IMG/VR virus record: IMGVR_UViG_3300025141_000188
Coordinates: 1-45,586 of that record
Length of the DNA stretch: 45,586 bases
Strand: one strand, 5' to 3'
From: a virus
The position numbers and the translations under genes were made by a program. Each line of letters starts with the position of its first letter. Position 1 is the stretch's first letter. Shown piece by piece: positions 23,419 to 32,633 of the stretch. The notes under the pieces were generated by a model. The model saw only the letters and a list, made by a program, of their open reading frames with translations. It made no database searches and was not told where the DNA came from.

Positions 23419-25946
23419 TGGCTTACGTAGTACCTGGCAGCTTAAAGATAACTAAGAAAGAGGATTACTCGACCAATATAACGGTCCAGCTATCCGAGCA
23501 CGCAGAGAATGAGCTTTTAATAATCTGCGTGGAGTTCGATAACAACGGTTCTCTATCTGCTGACGATGGCACATGGACCGAGGAGGCTGAGCAGCTTATC
23601 GGCCCTGGTAGCTCAAAGGGTGTTATGGCGGTTTATTGGAAGGTGGCCGGAGCAAGTGAGACTAATCCGTCGTTCACGTTTAGCGGTACAGCTCGTGACT
23701 CTATGGCGTATTGCTATACAGTTCGCGGGGCTCCAACGTCTTCACCTATAGATGGTTCAGCATCAACAACAAACGATGCCCTATCTCACAATACTAATAC
23801 ATTTGATACGTCTGAAGACAAGTGTCTGATAATGGAATTCGTCTGCAACCGGATCAGTCTGACTGCTTACGTAAACGCGCTCCCTGGGGTGAATCTGGAT
23901 AATATCGATAATAACGGTCTCCACCTCACAATGCAGATGGGATCTTGGTACCAGATGGAGGCCGGCACAACTACGTCCCATGAGTACTTTCAGGTCGCCG
24001 GCCAGGCTATGACAGGTTCAATATGTATCGCTATCAAAGACGACGGAGAGATAACCGGCGCGGTTGACGGCGTTAACGAGTGCGCAACGATAGTGCATCC
24101 GATGGTGGGCAATGCTGTCCAGTACGCCACAGGATCTGAGGGTATAACCGACCCGACCACATTTATGCCTGAGTTCGGCGAGAAGCGAACTATTACAGGG
24201 GCGACGCAAGACAACCCAGTGGTTATAACTTACACTGGCACGCAGTTTGCGGAAGATGACGACGTTTGGATTGACGGTGTTGTCGGGATGGTTCAAATTA
24301 ACGGCCAAGAGTTTACTGCGGTAAATGTCACGGCGACGACTTTTGAGCTTCAAGGCGAGGATGGCACAGGGTACACCGCATACACGTCAGGAGGCACAGC
24401 CGCTAAGGCGACAACATATTTATCAACGACTGGTAATGCACGCGAGATTAATGGCCTGTTTGGTAAAACTTCGTGCGGGTTTAATGTCACCTCGTCAAGT
24501 TTTTACGACAAGCCGATACTCGCACAGCGTAGGTTATCCACAGATAAGGATTTGAGCGGGTCAATTATTGGTGTTTCGCTGTACGGCGACTCTCGTATGC
24601 CCGCTCCTGGCATCCCTGGGAAAACATTTGGCTTTGGGTCTGGGGATAACTCTGGGCAAAACACTGGGGCTAAGCTGTGGACACTTGAGAATTTTGACTC
24701 CACAGTAAGGTCGAACGAGGGTATATCGTTATTTGCTATCGATATCTCTCAGGGTGAGACCCAAGAGTATGGATCGTTTGACGCTACTGACGTGAAGCGA
24801 ATAATGTTCGGCCAAGAGGTTATCCAGTCTTCGCTTGATGGCTGGGGTTTTGTATACGTCTACAACACGATGAATCTTATCGGTGGATCATCGACAATAC
24901 CATGCTCATTCCAGGATGCCGCCAATCATGTATCAACGGGTGCGCTTCGTACCGTACGAAACCAGGGCGGTGCGGCTCGCGGCCAATTCTTCTCGATTCA
25001 AGACATTAATATTGGGGACGGATCAAGCGAAACCTATTTTGATGCAGAGAATCAGTCCCTGGAATTCCCGTCTGAATACAGCGATTCTACCGGCGAGATA
25101 TCGATAAATGTCCCAGAGAGCGCTTACAAGTTCTCGATCAATGTTGGCGATGGCAGTACAGTAAAGCTAAACAACGTCACTATCAATATGGGTGACGACC
25201 ACCAGTATGTTTGGGAGTCGACAACCTCGACAACTTCCACCACTTACGAAATGGTTGGCCATAAGATCATTAATGGTGATCCAAGCCTTTCGGATCTAGG
25301 CTACTCAGTTGGGGGTGTCTCGTTCACGAACACAAAAGAAGTTGTTAAGAACGACGCTGATCTGTCTGGAGGCTGCACGATTGCCGGCTGCAAGGACACC
25401 TATGCTATACGTATTTCAGGCGCAACCCAGGCGGCCCTACAGAGCGAGCTGAACGATATTGCGAACATGACTCTACTGTCCAATGATTCGGCCCTACGCA
25501 TTGAATACACTGGGACAGGTGACATCACATTAAACTTTGACGCGATGACCTGGACGTCAAACACGGTCGACATTCACTACAACTCTACAAACTCAAGCAC
25601 TCTGACGGCCAATATGCAGAACGGCTCAAACGCATCTACTTCTGCGGTTAGTGGGTCTGCTGTAGCTGTCGTGATATCCAATGATGTGACGTTTACGATA
25701 AATATAAACGAGGCAGGCGCTGAAATAACATTGCTTGAGCGTGGCACTCAGACCGAAGTTTTTCACGTGGAAACAGCCTCGACTAGCGAGAATTACACGT
25801 ATACTTATTCAACAGATTTAGAGCTTGATATCCAAGTATATAAGCCTGGATTTAAGGGGTTTTGGGATGATACGCAAGAGCTGAAATCGACAAACCAAAC
25901 GCTATCCGTAGCACTTGAAGAAGAGCCCGCGAGTCAGGTTGCATAA
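23418..25946 (+). CDS. Putative tail-surface/adhesin protein with one beta repeat
   Basis: 842 aa, Thr/Ser/Gly/Asn-rich and beta-rich, typical of a virion surface protein. Residues about 258-329 (RTITGATQDNPVVI to YTSGGTA) are a fourth copy of the repeat found three times in the nozzle protein, including a 22-base DNA identity with nozzle copy 3. The N-terminal ~200 residues look like a jelly-roll-like domain (VQLSEHAENELLIICVEFDNN). The C-terminal half resembles a beta-solenoid or adhesin segment. It may attach to the tail through the repeat and bind the host. It is the first gene of the cassette that splits the two ejection-protein genes. Confidence 0.75.
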   Translation: MAYVVPGSLKITKKEDYSTNITVQLSEHAENELLIICVEFDNNGSLSADDGTWTEEAEQLIGPGSSKGVMAVYWKVAGASETNPSFTFSGTARDSMAYCYTVRGAPTSSPIDGSASTTNDALSHNTNTFDTSEDKCLIMEFVCNRISLTAYVNALPGVNLDNIDNNGLHLTMQMGSWYQMEAGTTTSHEYFQVAGQAMTGSICIAIKDDGEITGAVDGVNECATIVHPMVGNAVQYATGSEGITDPTTFMPEFGEKRTITGATQDNPVVITYTGTQFAEDDDVWIDGVVGMVQINGQEFTAVNVTATTFELQGEDGTGYTAYTSGGTAAKATTYLSTTGNAREINGLFGKTSCGFNVTSSSFYDKPILAQRRLSTDKDLSGSIIGVSLYGDSRMPAPGIPGKTFGFGSGDNSGQNTGAKLWTLENFDSTVRSNEGISLFAIDISQGETQEYGSFDATDVKRIMFGQEVIQSSLDGWGFVYVYNTMNLIGGSSTIPCSFQDAANHVSTGALRTVRNQGGAARGQFFSIQDINIGDGSSETYFDAENQSLEFPSEYSDSTGEISINVPESAYKFSINVGDGSTVKLNNVTINMGDDHQYVWESTTSTTSTTYEMVGHKIINGDPSLSDLGYSVGGVSFTNTKEVVKNDADLSGGCTIAGCKDTYAIRISGATQAALQSELNDIANMTLLSNDSALRIEYTGTGDITLNFDAMTWTSNTVDIHYNSTNSSTLTANMQNGSNASTSAVSGSAVAVVISNDVTFTININEAGAEITLLERGTQTEVFHVETASTSENYTYTYSTDLELDIQVYKPGFKGFWDDTQELKSTNQTLSVALEEEPASQVA
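24189..24404 (+). repeat. Beta-repeat domain (E1 FCCH-like), copy 4
   Basis: Codes residues about 258-329 of the adhesin-like protein, from ITGATQDNPVVI through GVVGMVQINGQEF to YTAYTSGGTA. It is the only copy outside the nozzle gene. Confidence 0.85.
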
Positions 25947-27982
25947 TGGCAAAGATTACCGATTATACAGACCTAAATGACGGCACCGAGTTTGATGTTG
26001 ACCTTGGCGCATCTACGGTTGAGCTGAATATTGCTGGCAACCTATCTAATGACGGGGTGACCGGGCAAGCTTTATTCTCAGCGCTTGAGGATCTGTGGAA
26101 GACCGGCGCGACACACAACCGGTACAGATGGCCGTTCGCGCAGGCTGTTGGTGAGCTCGCGACATCTTTAGAGATGCAAGGCGGGTGGGTTAATGCGGAC
26201 GCTCAGACGTTAACACTTATTAGAGATTCCGGGCTTCGATTTAGGTCTGGATATGGTGCGGGCGCAACAGTAACAGATGAATGGTGTTGCTTGGTTCAGT
26301 CCGGCGATTTTGCGCTGGCAAGCACTCAGCCATATGTATTACTTGACACCGATACGGCTCCGACGAACCTGAACTTTACTGGCGTATTTAACGAGCTTGT
26401 TAAGACCTTCGATAGCGGAGGTGATGACGATCGCGGCAGCATGAAGATCTACGCGCGCGAAGAGGGGTATACCTACGGGTATTACAATCTCACCGTCGAG
26501 CAAGAGCTAAGTTCAATATTGCCTGTTGCCTACCTTGTTCCGATGTCAACAGAGGCAGATAGCAACTGGAACACCACCGACGCAAATGTCGCCGCTGACG
26601 CCCCATACACCGGAATGACATGCTACACCACAATAAATGGCACAGGTTTTGCTGCTGCTTCTGCCAAATCATATGTGCTCGACGAGGTAGGTCAGGACGG
26701 AGCAGGCCGCTGGTTTATATGCACATCTGCAGGAACTCTTGACGCTGCAGGAGTTGCCGACTACACAAACAACGGTGGAACAGGAACGTTCGGAGCCTAT
26801 TCTGGTGAGCGTAATATCGACGGGTCTTATTATGCCTACAACAAATTTATTGACGGCAATAGCGGAACTAAAGGTCAGGTCTGGGAATATCATCAATACC
26901 AGCTGCGGCAGACAGGCCATATAGATCAAAACCCAGATATAACACAGCGAGGAGATACAGCAGAGGCGCTGCTAGAGTGGATAGGAACGACACTAAAAAC
27001 TGAGACCGGTGTTTATGTTGATAACTTCCTGCCGGCTGAAGGCCCTGAATACATTTTTACTGATGTTAATGGCGTAGAGAGAACGATAGCTGACACTGTA
27101 ATAGTTAGCGCGCCAAATCTTATCGACGATACTAGAGTTAGATTATACAACGTTACAGCTGCGTCAGAAATGGAAAACACCACAGTCTCCGGTGGTAGTG
27201 GTTACTCGATAACTCTTGAGCCTGGTATTGATTACACTATCGGCGATAGTATTGTTTTACTTGCTGCGTACCAACAAGGCGGCACCGCAAAAAGAATATT
27301 TCGTGGAACCGCAGTAATGTCCACAGCTGACGTGACTTTTACTGACTCCCAGTCAGACTGGGATAACCCAGGTCCAAATACTTTAGGTATTGATGGCGAC
27401 ACCGTAGATGAATGTGAAACTGACTATGTTGAGGTTCAGGTCGAGGTTGATGACGCCGATGACTCGACCACAAAAGCCAGGGTTGCGGCGTTTATTGTTG
27501 ACGCGATGCAGACCGAAGAGGGCATTAGGAATTGGGTAAGCCTCGACGGCGAGCCTGTAATTGTTTACACAACGAACTCCGCTGTCTCAATCCGCACTGC
27601 AGTTGCATCGGTTGAGGTGATTAACACTAAATCCCTCAGCAAGCTGGTTGTTGATGATTCCTTTGAATTCGATTGGGATGACGGCCTATATCATGTCGAT
27701 GCGATATTAGGCTCTTCTATTGTCTGGATTGCGCCTGATAAAGTTTTACTCGAGGAGACGGGCGTCTCAGGTTTAACGCCAGAGGAAAGCGCAGACCTTG
27801 CAGCTATTGGAACGGTTCAGGATGATGTCGAACTAATCGTTCAAGATCGAGGGCTTGATGCATCTAACCCGAAAACAATCACAGAAAACACCGAGGGCAG
27901 CTCTTACGACGAGACGTTTGCATCGGTGACTAAGGAGGTGAGACGAAGTGGCGCGACAACCACCATCACGAGGACGGCCTGA
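25946..27982 (+). CDS. Putative virion structural protein, 678 aa
   Basis: Unrecognised at family level. Its Thr/Ser/Asp/Gly-rich, beta-rich composition and many aromatic residues fit a tail-surface protein. The N-terminus DYTDLNDGTEFDVDLGASTVELN reads as a beta layer, and the C-terminal ~60 residues (EESADLAAIGTVQDDVE onward) suggest a short helical stalk. It is joined to the preceding adhesin-like gene by a one-base overlap, so the two products may form one complex. Its last 35 bases overlap the PDR-repeat gene. Confidence 0.75.
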   Translation: MAKITDYTDLNDGTEFDVDLGASTVELNIAGNLSNDGVTGQALFSALEDLWKTGATHNRYRWPFAQAVGELATSLEMQGGWVNADAQTLTLIRDSGLRFRSGYGAGATVTDEWCCLVQSGDFALASTQPYVLLDTDTAPTNLNFTGVFNELVKTFDSGGDDDRGSMKIYAREEGYTYGYYNLTVEQELSSILPVAYLVPMSTEADSNWNTTDANVAADAPYTGMTCYTTINGTGFAAASAKSYVLDEVGQDGAGRWFICTSAGTLDAAGVADYTNNGGTGTFGAYSGERNIDGSYYAYNKFIDGNSGTKGQVWEYHQYQLRQTGHIDQNPDITQRGDTAEALLEWIGTTLKTETGVYVDNFLPAEGPEYIFTDVNGVERTIADTVIVSAPNLIDDTRVRLYNVTAASEMENTTVSGGSGYSITLEPGIDYTIGDSIVLLAAYQQGGTAKRIFRGTAVMSTADVTFTDSQSDWDNPGPNTLGIDGDTVDECETDYVEVQVEVDDADDSTTKARVAAFIVDAMQTEEGIRNWVSLDGEPVIVYTTNSAVSIRTAVASVEVINTKSLSKLVVDDSFEFDWDDGLYHVDAILGSSIVWIAPDKVLLEETGVSGLTPEESADLAAIGTVQDDVELIVQDRGLDASNPKTITENTEGSSYDETFASVTKEVRRSGATTTITRTA

Positions 27983-28373
27983 TCGAGAACGTCCAGATAG
28001 ACCAGATAGACCAGATAGACCAGATAGACCAGATAGACCAGATAGACCAGATAGACCAGATAGGCCAGATAGGCCAGATAGGCCAGATAGGCCAGATAGG
28101 CCAGACAACTCTGAGAATGACAGACACCCAGGCAACAGGCCTCGAAGAGATCCCCGGTCCAGGCCTGCGGATAAAGATGACCCTGGCGGTGAGACAATAA
28201 CGGTAAATGTGTATCGCAATAACATCCTAGAATATTCTCGCCAGTGCGTGGTTACATCAACGAACGGGCAGCGGCGATACCGTACTGATGATAACGACGA
28301 GACCAGGGTGCCGAGGAACGCAACACCTGTAGATATTGCCGCAAGGCTCTTAAGAGGCAAAGGTAACAGATGA
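27948..28373 (+). CDS. PDR tandem-repeat protein
   Basis: 141 aa. GTG start with an ideal Shine-Dalgarno (AAGGAGGTGA). Residues about 16-52 are 12 uninterrupted Pro-Asp-Arg triplets, encoded by the 9-base array at 27993-28106. This charge-balanced, extended and probably disordered rod is flanked by further Arg/Pro/Asp-rich sequence. The C-terminal ~50 residues (GETITVNVYRNNILEYSRQCVV to ARLLRGKG) look like a small folded beta domain. Its setting among adhesin-like genes suggests a flexible linker or fibre. Repeat number could vary without breaking the frame. It is linked to the next gene by an ATGA overlap. Confidence 0.85.
   Translation: MARQPPSRGRPDRERPDRPDRPDRPDRPDRPDRPDRPDRPDRPDRPDRPDRPDNSENDRHPGNRPRRDPRSRPADKDDPGGETITVNVYRNNILEYSRQCVVTSTNGQRRYRTDDNDETRVPRNATPVDIAARLLRGKGNR
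27993..28106 (+). repeat. 9-base tandem array, 12 full copies
   Basis: Seven copies of CCAGATAGA (27993-28055) are followed by five of CCAGATAGG (28056-28100) and a partial unit. The single A-to-G switch divides the array into two blocks, which implies separate expansion of two variant units. Each unit encodes Pro-Asp-Arg. Confidence 0.97.
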
Positions 28374-28594
28374 TACTTAACCCGATAGCAATAGCGACAG
28401 GAGGTTATGTACCTAATAACTATCCGCTGGCTATTGCTTCGGACGGTTATATTGATTTGGATGGCGACGGGCCTCCTCCTGATGTAACAAAGTCATACGG
28501 CTACTTAGAGCCTAGACTTAAAAAGAAAAAATACGACGACGATGAAGTCGTTCTAGCCTGCATTAAAGCATTTATGAATGAGGTGCTAAATTGA
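28370..28594 (+). CDS. Small protein, 74 aa
   Basis: Unrecognised. A short hydrophobic and Gly/Tyr-containing N-terminal half (ATGGYVPNNYPLAIASDGYI) is followed by an acidic DLDGDG turn, a Lys run (LKKKKYDDDE) and a C-terminal helix. ATGA overlap with the PDR gene upstream and TTGA overlap with the large ejection gene downstream. The tight tiling supports a genuine gene, possibly a chaperone or connector for one of the flanking structural proteins. Confidence 0.7.
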   Translation: MILNPIAIATGGYVPNNYPLAIASDGYIDLDGDGPPPDVTKSYGYLEPRLKKKKYDDDEVVLACIKAFMNEVLN

Positions 28595-31500
28595 GTTTTG
28601 CCAAGTGTTCAAGACAGTCAAACATGTCGTCGGAAGACCTCGCCGATATTCGCGAGTACATGCAAAACGCAGAGACCGAAGAAGCTGGCGTGCAAGCTTA
28701 CATCGACGACCTTGATGTAGATATTCAAGACCTTCGCCGACAAACAGGAACTGATCTGGTAACGGAAACTCGAGAGCGCGACCCTGAGGAAATTAAAGGG
28801 GAAACTGTCGACCTTATAAATCAAGCCAGAGAGCAGAGGCTTGCGCAAGGAAAATCAAAACCTCGCGGCTACTTCAACGCCGACACGAATGAGATAACGC
28901 TTACGCCTAAGGCAGACCTATCTACATTTGTGCATGAGTCTGCGCACTTCTTCTTGGAAATCTACCGAGACCTTGCCGATCGATCACCTGAAATAAAATC
29001 AGACCTAGAAATAATTAATAATTGGGCGGAATCGCAAGGCAAGAAATCAGATCGAGATGTTCACGAGCTTTTTGCTAGCAGCTTTGAAAATTATTTAAGA
29101 GAGGGAAAGTCGCCTAGCCAAACATTAAAAACTGTATTTGATCGATTTAAGCAGTGGCTAACGTTCGTCTATAAAAATATGTCCGACGTATTTGGCCGCA
29201 ATGGCATGCAGGTGCCAGAGTTCTCGCCAGAAGTTCGAGATGTATTTGATAGGCTGTTGGCTACTCAGCAAGAAATAGAAGTCGCACAGAGGGAGCAGTA
29301 CGGGCCGTCTACGGTTGACGCCTTCGAGATGACACCTAAGCAAGCTTTAGAATATCAAGTTGCCTCTGATGCTGCAGCCCTAGAGTCTGATGCTGAAATA
29401 ACAAAGTCAGCTATGGACGAGATACGCAGGCAAAAAACAAAGTTCTGGCAGGGTGAGCTCAAAAAGACAAAACAGGAGGTCGAGCAGGAGATATCAGCGC
29501 GACCTGAATACAAGGCTAAGGACTACTTAACCAAAGCCCCTGAGGGCGAGCCTACAATAAAGATTAACTCTGAATACCTGAAAGAGGTCTACGGCGAAAA
29601 GGTCCGCCGAAAGCTCCAGCATCAAAGCTCAAAAGACGGAAGCCACCCGGATGACGTCGCGTCGATATTTGGCTATAACACTGGCGACGAGCTCGTCAAT
29701 GCGCTGAATGATACGATGACGAAGGCGCAGCGTGAAACGTTCGTGAATGAAACTGCTAACAACCGCATGAAAGATATCCACGGCGACATGATGACGGATG
29801 GAACCATTCGGGCTGAGGCTCAGGACGCTGTGCACAACACTATGCAGGCCAAGAAACTTGCGCTCGAGATCGACATCCTTAACAGTAAAGTAGGCAAGAA
29901 CTTCGCGAAGTCCGGCACCAATGCCAGCGTTAGAGCTTCATATAAATTCGCCGCTGAAAAGGTTATCTCAAATACACCTATATCAAAGATAAAGCCTAAC
30001 GCTTACTTGCGTAACGAGCAAAAGCACGGGCGAGAGGCTATACGCCATGCAGCTGACGGTAAGTGGGTGCAAGCTCGGGCATCGAAAGAACGCCAGTTAA
30101 AACAGTTCTATCTGTATCGCGCGGCTCATGATGCGCTAGTTAAAGCAGATAAGGATCGAACCCGCATCAACAAGATGCAGACGACGAAATATAATGCTGG
30201 TCAGGTTCATAAAGATTACATCCAGGCGCTTAAGCTGCTTCTTAGTGCTTACGACACCAGGAAGAATCCGGCAGATACTCAAGGCAGACTAAAAGCTGTA
30301 AACGATTTCATTGCTGCTCAGAAAGAGGCTAACCCTGATCTGGTTGCCGGCTCGCTTCTGTCTGAGATTGTAGACTGGCGAAACATGAGCCCGAACGATT
30401 TGAGCAGTCTGCGAAATGCTGCAGAGAACTTGCTTAAGATTGGCAAGGCCAACAGCAACGAGCAGAAAGCCGAGTTTGCAAAGTTAAGAAATAGTATTGT
30501 TGACCATATAGAAGCCAATACCAAAAACCCTAAGATTGATACTCACTCATCTTCGGTGATATCTGAAGTCAAAAGGTGGGGCGCTGAGTTTGACGCGTCA
30601 CACACCAAGCTCGAAACTCTAATACTTAACGCTGACGGCGGAGAGCGTGGGCCGCTTTATAATGCAGTATTTAAGCCGCTTTGGGATGCTCAGCTTGCAG
30701 AGGTCTCACGAGGAGAGGCTGAGCACAAAGAGCTTGCTGAACTGTTCGCTGATTTCGATTACATGTTTAACAGCATGCGCGCTTCTCTGCGTGATGTTGG
30801 CCTGTCTAAATATGTTGATACGTACGATATGCCAGTGGGTGGTATGGGTGGGACTATATCACTAACTCGTGGCGAGCGTTTAGTCTTGGCTTTGAACTGG
30901 GGCAACGAAGGAAACCGCGAGGCTCTTCGCTTGCAGCAGAACAGAGCTATGGATGATGCGCAGGTTTTGGCGGCCATAAGCACGCTAAACAAAGAAGAGC
31001 TGCAGCTTGTTAATAAGCTGTGGGAATATGTTGATAAATTCTACCCTGAGGTGTCTAAGGTTGAGCAAGAAGCCACGGGTATTGCGCCTGCAAAAGTTGA
31101 GGCTTCTCCGTTCGAAGTTAATGGCGTCCAGATGCGTGGCGGCTACTACCCGCTAATGGGTGACTCAAACACCAGTTTCAAACAGTCAATGCAGGATATT
31201 GATCAGCGCGCCGAGAAAATGAAAATGGGCGGCTCGGTGAGGTCGTCTACTAAACATGGCTCGACTATTGAACGTGTTGATTTCGGCGGTAAAGATGTAA
31301 CGCTATCGATTGATGGTTTGTTTAAGCATGTCGACGGCGTGGTTCATGATATCAGCCACCGGAAAGCGGTTATGGACTCAGACAAGATACTGCGAAGCGA
31401 GCCAATAAAAAGCGCTATATCTGGAAAGGTCGGCAAGGCTGGCTATAAGGCTATCAACGATACGATAACTCGATTAGCTGCAGGACAGATACACCCTTCA

Positions 31501-32607
31501 GACTTGGCTGCTTTAAATAAGATTTTCCGATGGTCCCGGATGGCTACATCATTCGGAGCCATGGGATACAGCGTTCGAACGGCTCTAGCTAACGTTACCG
31601 GTGTATTCACTTCGGCGGCTGAGGTAGGGAACAGGCGTATGGCTACGTCGATCATGAACCAGATGTCTAACCCTAACCGCACTGCGCGAGAGGTTGAGGC
31701 AAAGTCTAAGTATATGACCAATCGAGCCAAGACCTTGAACCGTGACATCTATGAGGTTCTAAGAAACCTCAAAGGTAACAGCAAGTGGAACACAGTTAAG
31801 GCAAATGCTTTCTGGATGGTGGCTCGCGTCGATGCAATGGTTTCTCGAGCGACCTGGATGGCGGCATATGACAAGGCTCAAGCCTCAGGAATGACGGAGA
31901 AGGAGTCGATATTTGAGGCAGATCGGACGGTTGTCAGAACGCAATCTAGCGGGCTTAAAATTGATTTGTCTGCAGTTGAGGATACCAGCGAAGCCATCAA
32001 AGCTATATCGCCGATGTACACCTATTTTAACGCCGTCCTGAATATGGTTAAGCGAAAGAAAATACAGCTTCGCCATGGCAAGATAAACCGCTGGGAGTAC
32101 TTCAACGCTCTGGCTATGATCCTAGTTGTTCCTGCGTTGGTTGAAGAATTGATGTTTGGCGGCGCCGATGAGGATGAAGATTCTGAAGGCATGGCCAAGC
32201 GATACACAGGAGCCGTTGCAAGCTTCTGGGCCGGACAGTGGTTTGGTGTTAGGGAGCTTGGTAGTTGGGTTAAATACGGTCAGACATTCGACACCCCTAT
32301 GCAGTCCACGCTTACAGCGCTACCCATGGCAGTAACTGAGATGGCAAAGATTGCAGCCAGCGAAGAGGAAGATTTTGATAAGGCGACATTGAGAGCTTTA
32401 ACTCAGGCCGCGCCGGTTCTCGGATTCCCTTCTGGCGCGCAGGTCAACAGAACAATCGGCTTCCTTATGGACCTTGAAGAGAGCGGCGAGGATATCTCGT
32501 TGTACAATGTTCTGCTTAACCCGGATAACTCATTTGGCTTCAAGGCGATCGTCACCGGAAAGCTCGATAAGAAAACAGACCTTGAGCGGGTCGTAAATCC
32601 TGACTAA
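28591..32607 (+). CDS. Giant internal virion (ejection) protein with zincin-like motif
   Basis: 1338 aa, TTG start with GAGGTG upstream. A metallopeptidase-like site lies at HESAH (residues 115-119), with a probable third ligand at Glu159 in VHELFASSFENYL; this pairing recurs in phage polyvalent proteins. The remainder is highly helical. The C-terminal third contains FGAMGYSVRTALANVTG, the phrase SPMYTYFNAVLNMVKRKKI, and a hydrophobic helix ALAMILVVPALVEELMF (about 1170-1186), typical of the membrane-penetrating end of gp16-like ejection proteins. Expected to enter the cell with the DNA. The protease could trim partner proteins or envelope proteins (inference). Internal transglycosylase motifs were not seen. 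Confidence 0.85.
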   Translation: MSFAKCSRQSNMSSEDLADIREYMQNAETEEAGVQAYIDDLDVDIQDLRRQTGTDLVTETRERDPEEIKGETVDLINQAREQRLAQGKSKPRGYFNADTNEITLTPKADLSTFVHESAHFFLEIYRDLADRSPEIKSDLEIINNWAESQGKKSDRDVHELFASSFENYLREGKSPSQTLKTVFDRFKQWLTFVYKNMSDVFGRNGMQVPEFSPEVRDVFDRLLATQQEIEVAQREQYGPSTVDAFEMTPKQALEYQVASDAAALESDAEITKSAMDEIRRQKTKFWQGELKKTKQEVEQEISARPEYKAKDYLTKAPEGEPTIKINSEYLKEVYGEKVRRKLQHQSSKDGSHPDDVASIFGYNTGDELVNALNDTMTKAQRETFVNETANNRMKDIHGDMMTDGTIRAEAQDAVHNTMQAKKLALEIDILNSKVGKNFAKSGTNASVRASYKFAAEKVISNTPISKIKPNAYLRNEQKHGREAIRHAADGKWVQARASKERQLKQFYLYRAAHDALVKADKDRTRINKMQTTKYNAGQVHKDYIQALKLLLSAYDTRKNPADTQGRLKAVNDFIAAQKEANPDLVAGSLLSEIVDWRNMSPNDLSSLRNAAENLLKIGKANSNEQKAEFAKLRNSIVDHIEANTKNPKIDTHSSSVISEVKRWGAEFDASHTKLETLILNADGGERGPLYNAVFKPLWDAQLAEVSRGEAEHKELAELFADFDYMFNSMRASLRDVGLSKYVDTYDMPVGGMGGTISLTRGERLVLALNWGNEGNREALRLQQNRAMDDAQVLAAISTLNKEELQLVNKLWEYVDKFYPEVSKVEQEATGIAPAKVEASPFEVNGVQMRGGYYPLMGDSNTSFKQSMQDIDQRAEKMKMGGSVRSSTKHGSTIERVDFGGKDVTLSIDGLFKHVDGVVHDISHRKAVMDSDKILRSEPIKSAISGKVGKAGYKAINDTITRLAAGQIHPSDLAALNKIFRWSRMATSFGAMGYSVRTALANVTGVFTSAAEVGNRRMATSIMNQMSNPNRTAREVEAKSKYMTNRAKTLNRDIYEVLRNLKGNSKWNTVKANAFWMVARVDAMVSRATWMAAYDKAQASGMTEKESIFEADRTVVRTQSSGLKIDLSAVEDTSEAIKAISPMYTYFNAVLNMVKRKKIQLRHGKINRWEYFNALAMILVVPALVEELMFGGADEDEDSEGMAKRYTGAVASFWAGQWFGVRELGSWVKYGQTFDTPMQSTLTALPMAVTEMAKIAASEEEDFDKATLRALTQAAPVLGFPSGAQVNRTIGFLMDLEESGEDISLYNVLLNPDNSFGFKAIVTGKLDKKTDLERVVNPD

Positions 32608-32633
32608 AATAGAATCAAAAACGAGGCTATGCA

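Noticed and set aside
27993-28106. CRISPR-like or regulatory direct-repeat array
   Set aside because: Nine-base units without spacers, in frame and coding Pro-Asp-Arg; this is coding tandem repetition.
27833-28360. Minus-strand open frames with Leu-Ser-Gly or Tyr-Leu-Val repeats
   Set aside because: Antisense reading of the PDR array; no ribosome site, and the plus-strand gene is tightly tiled.
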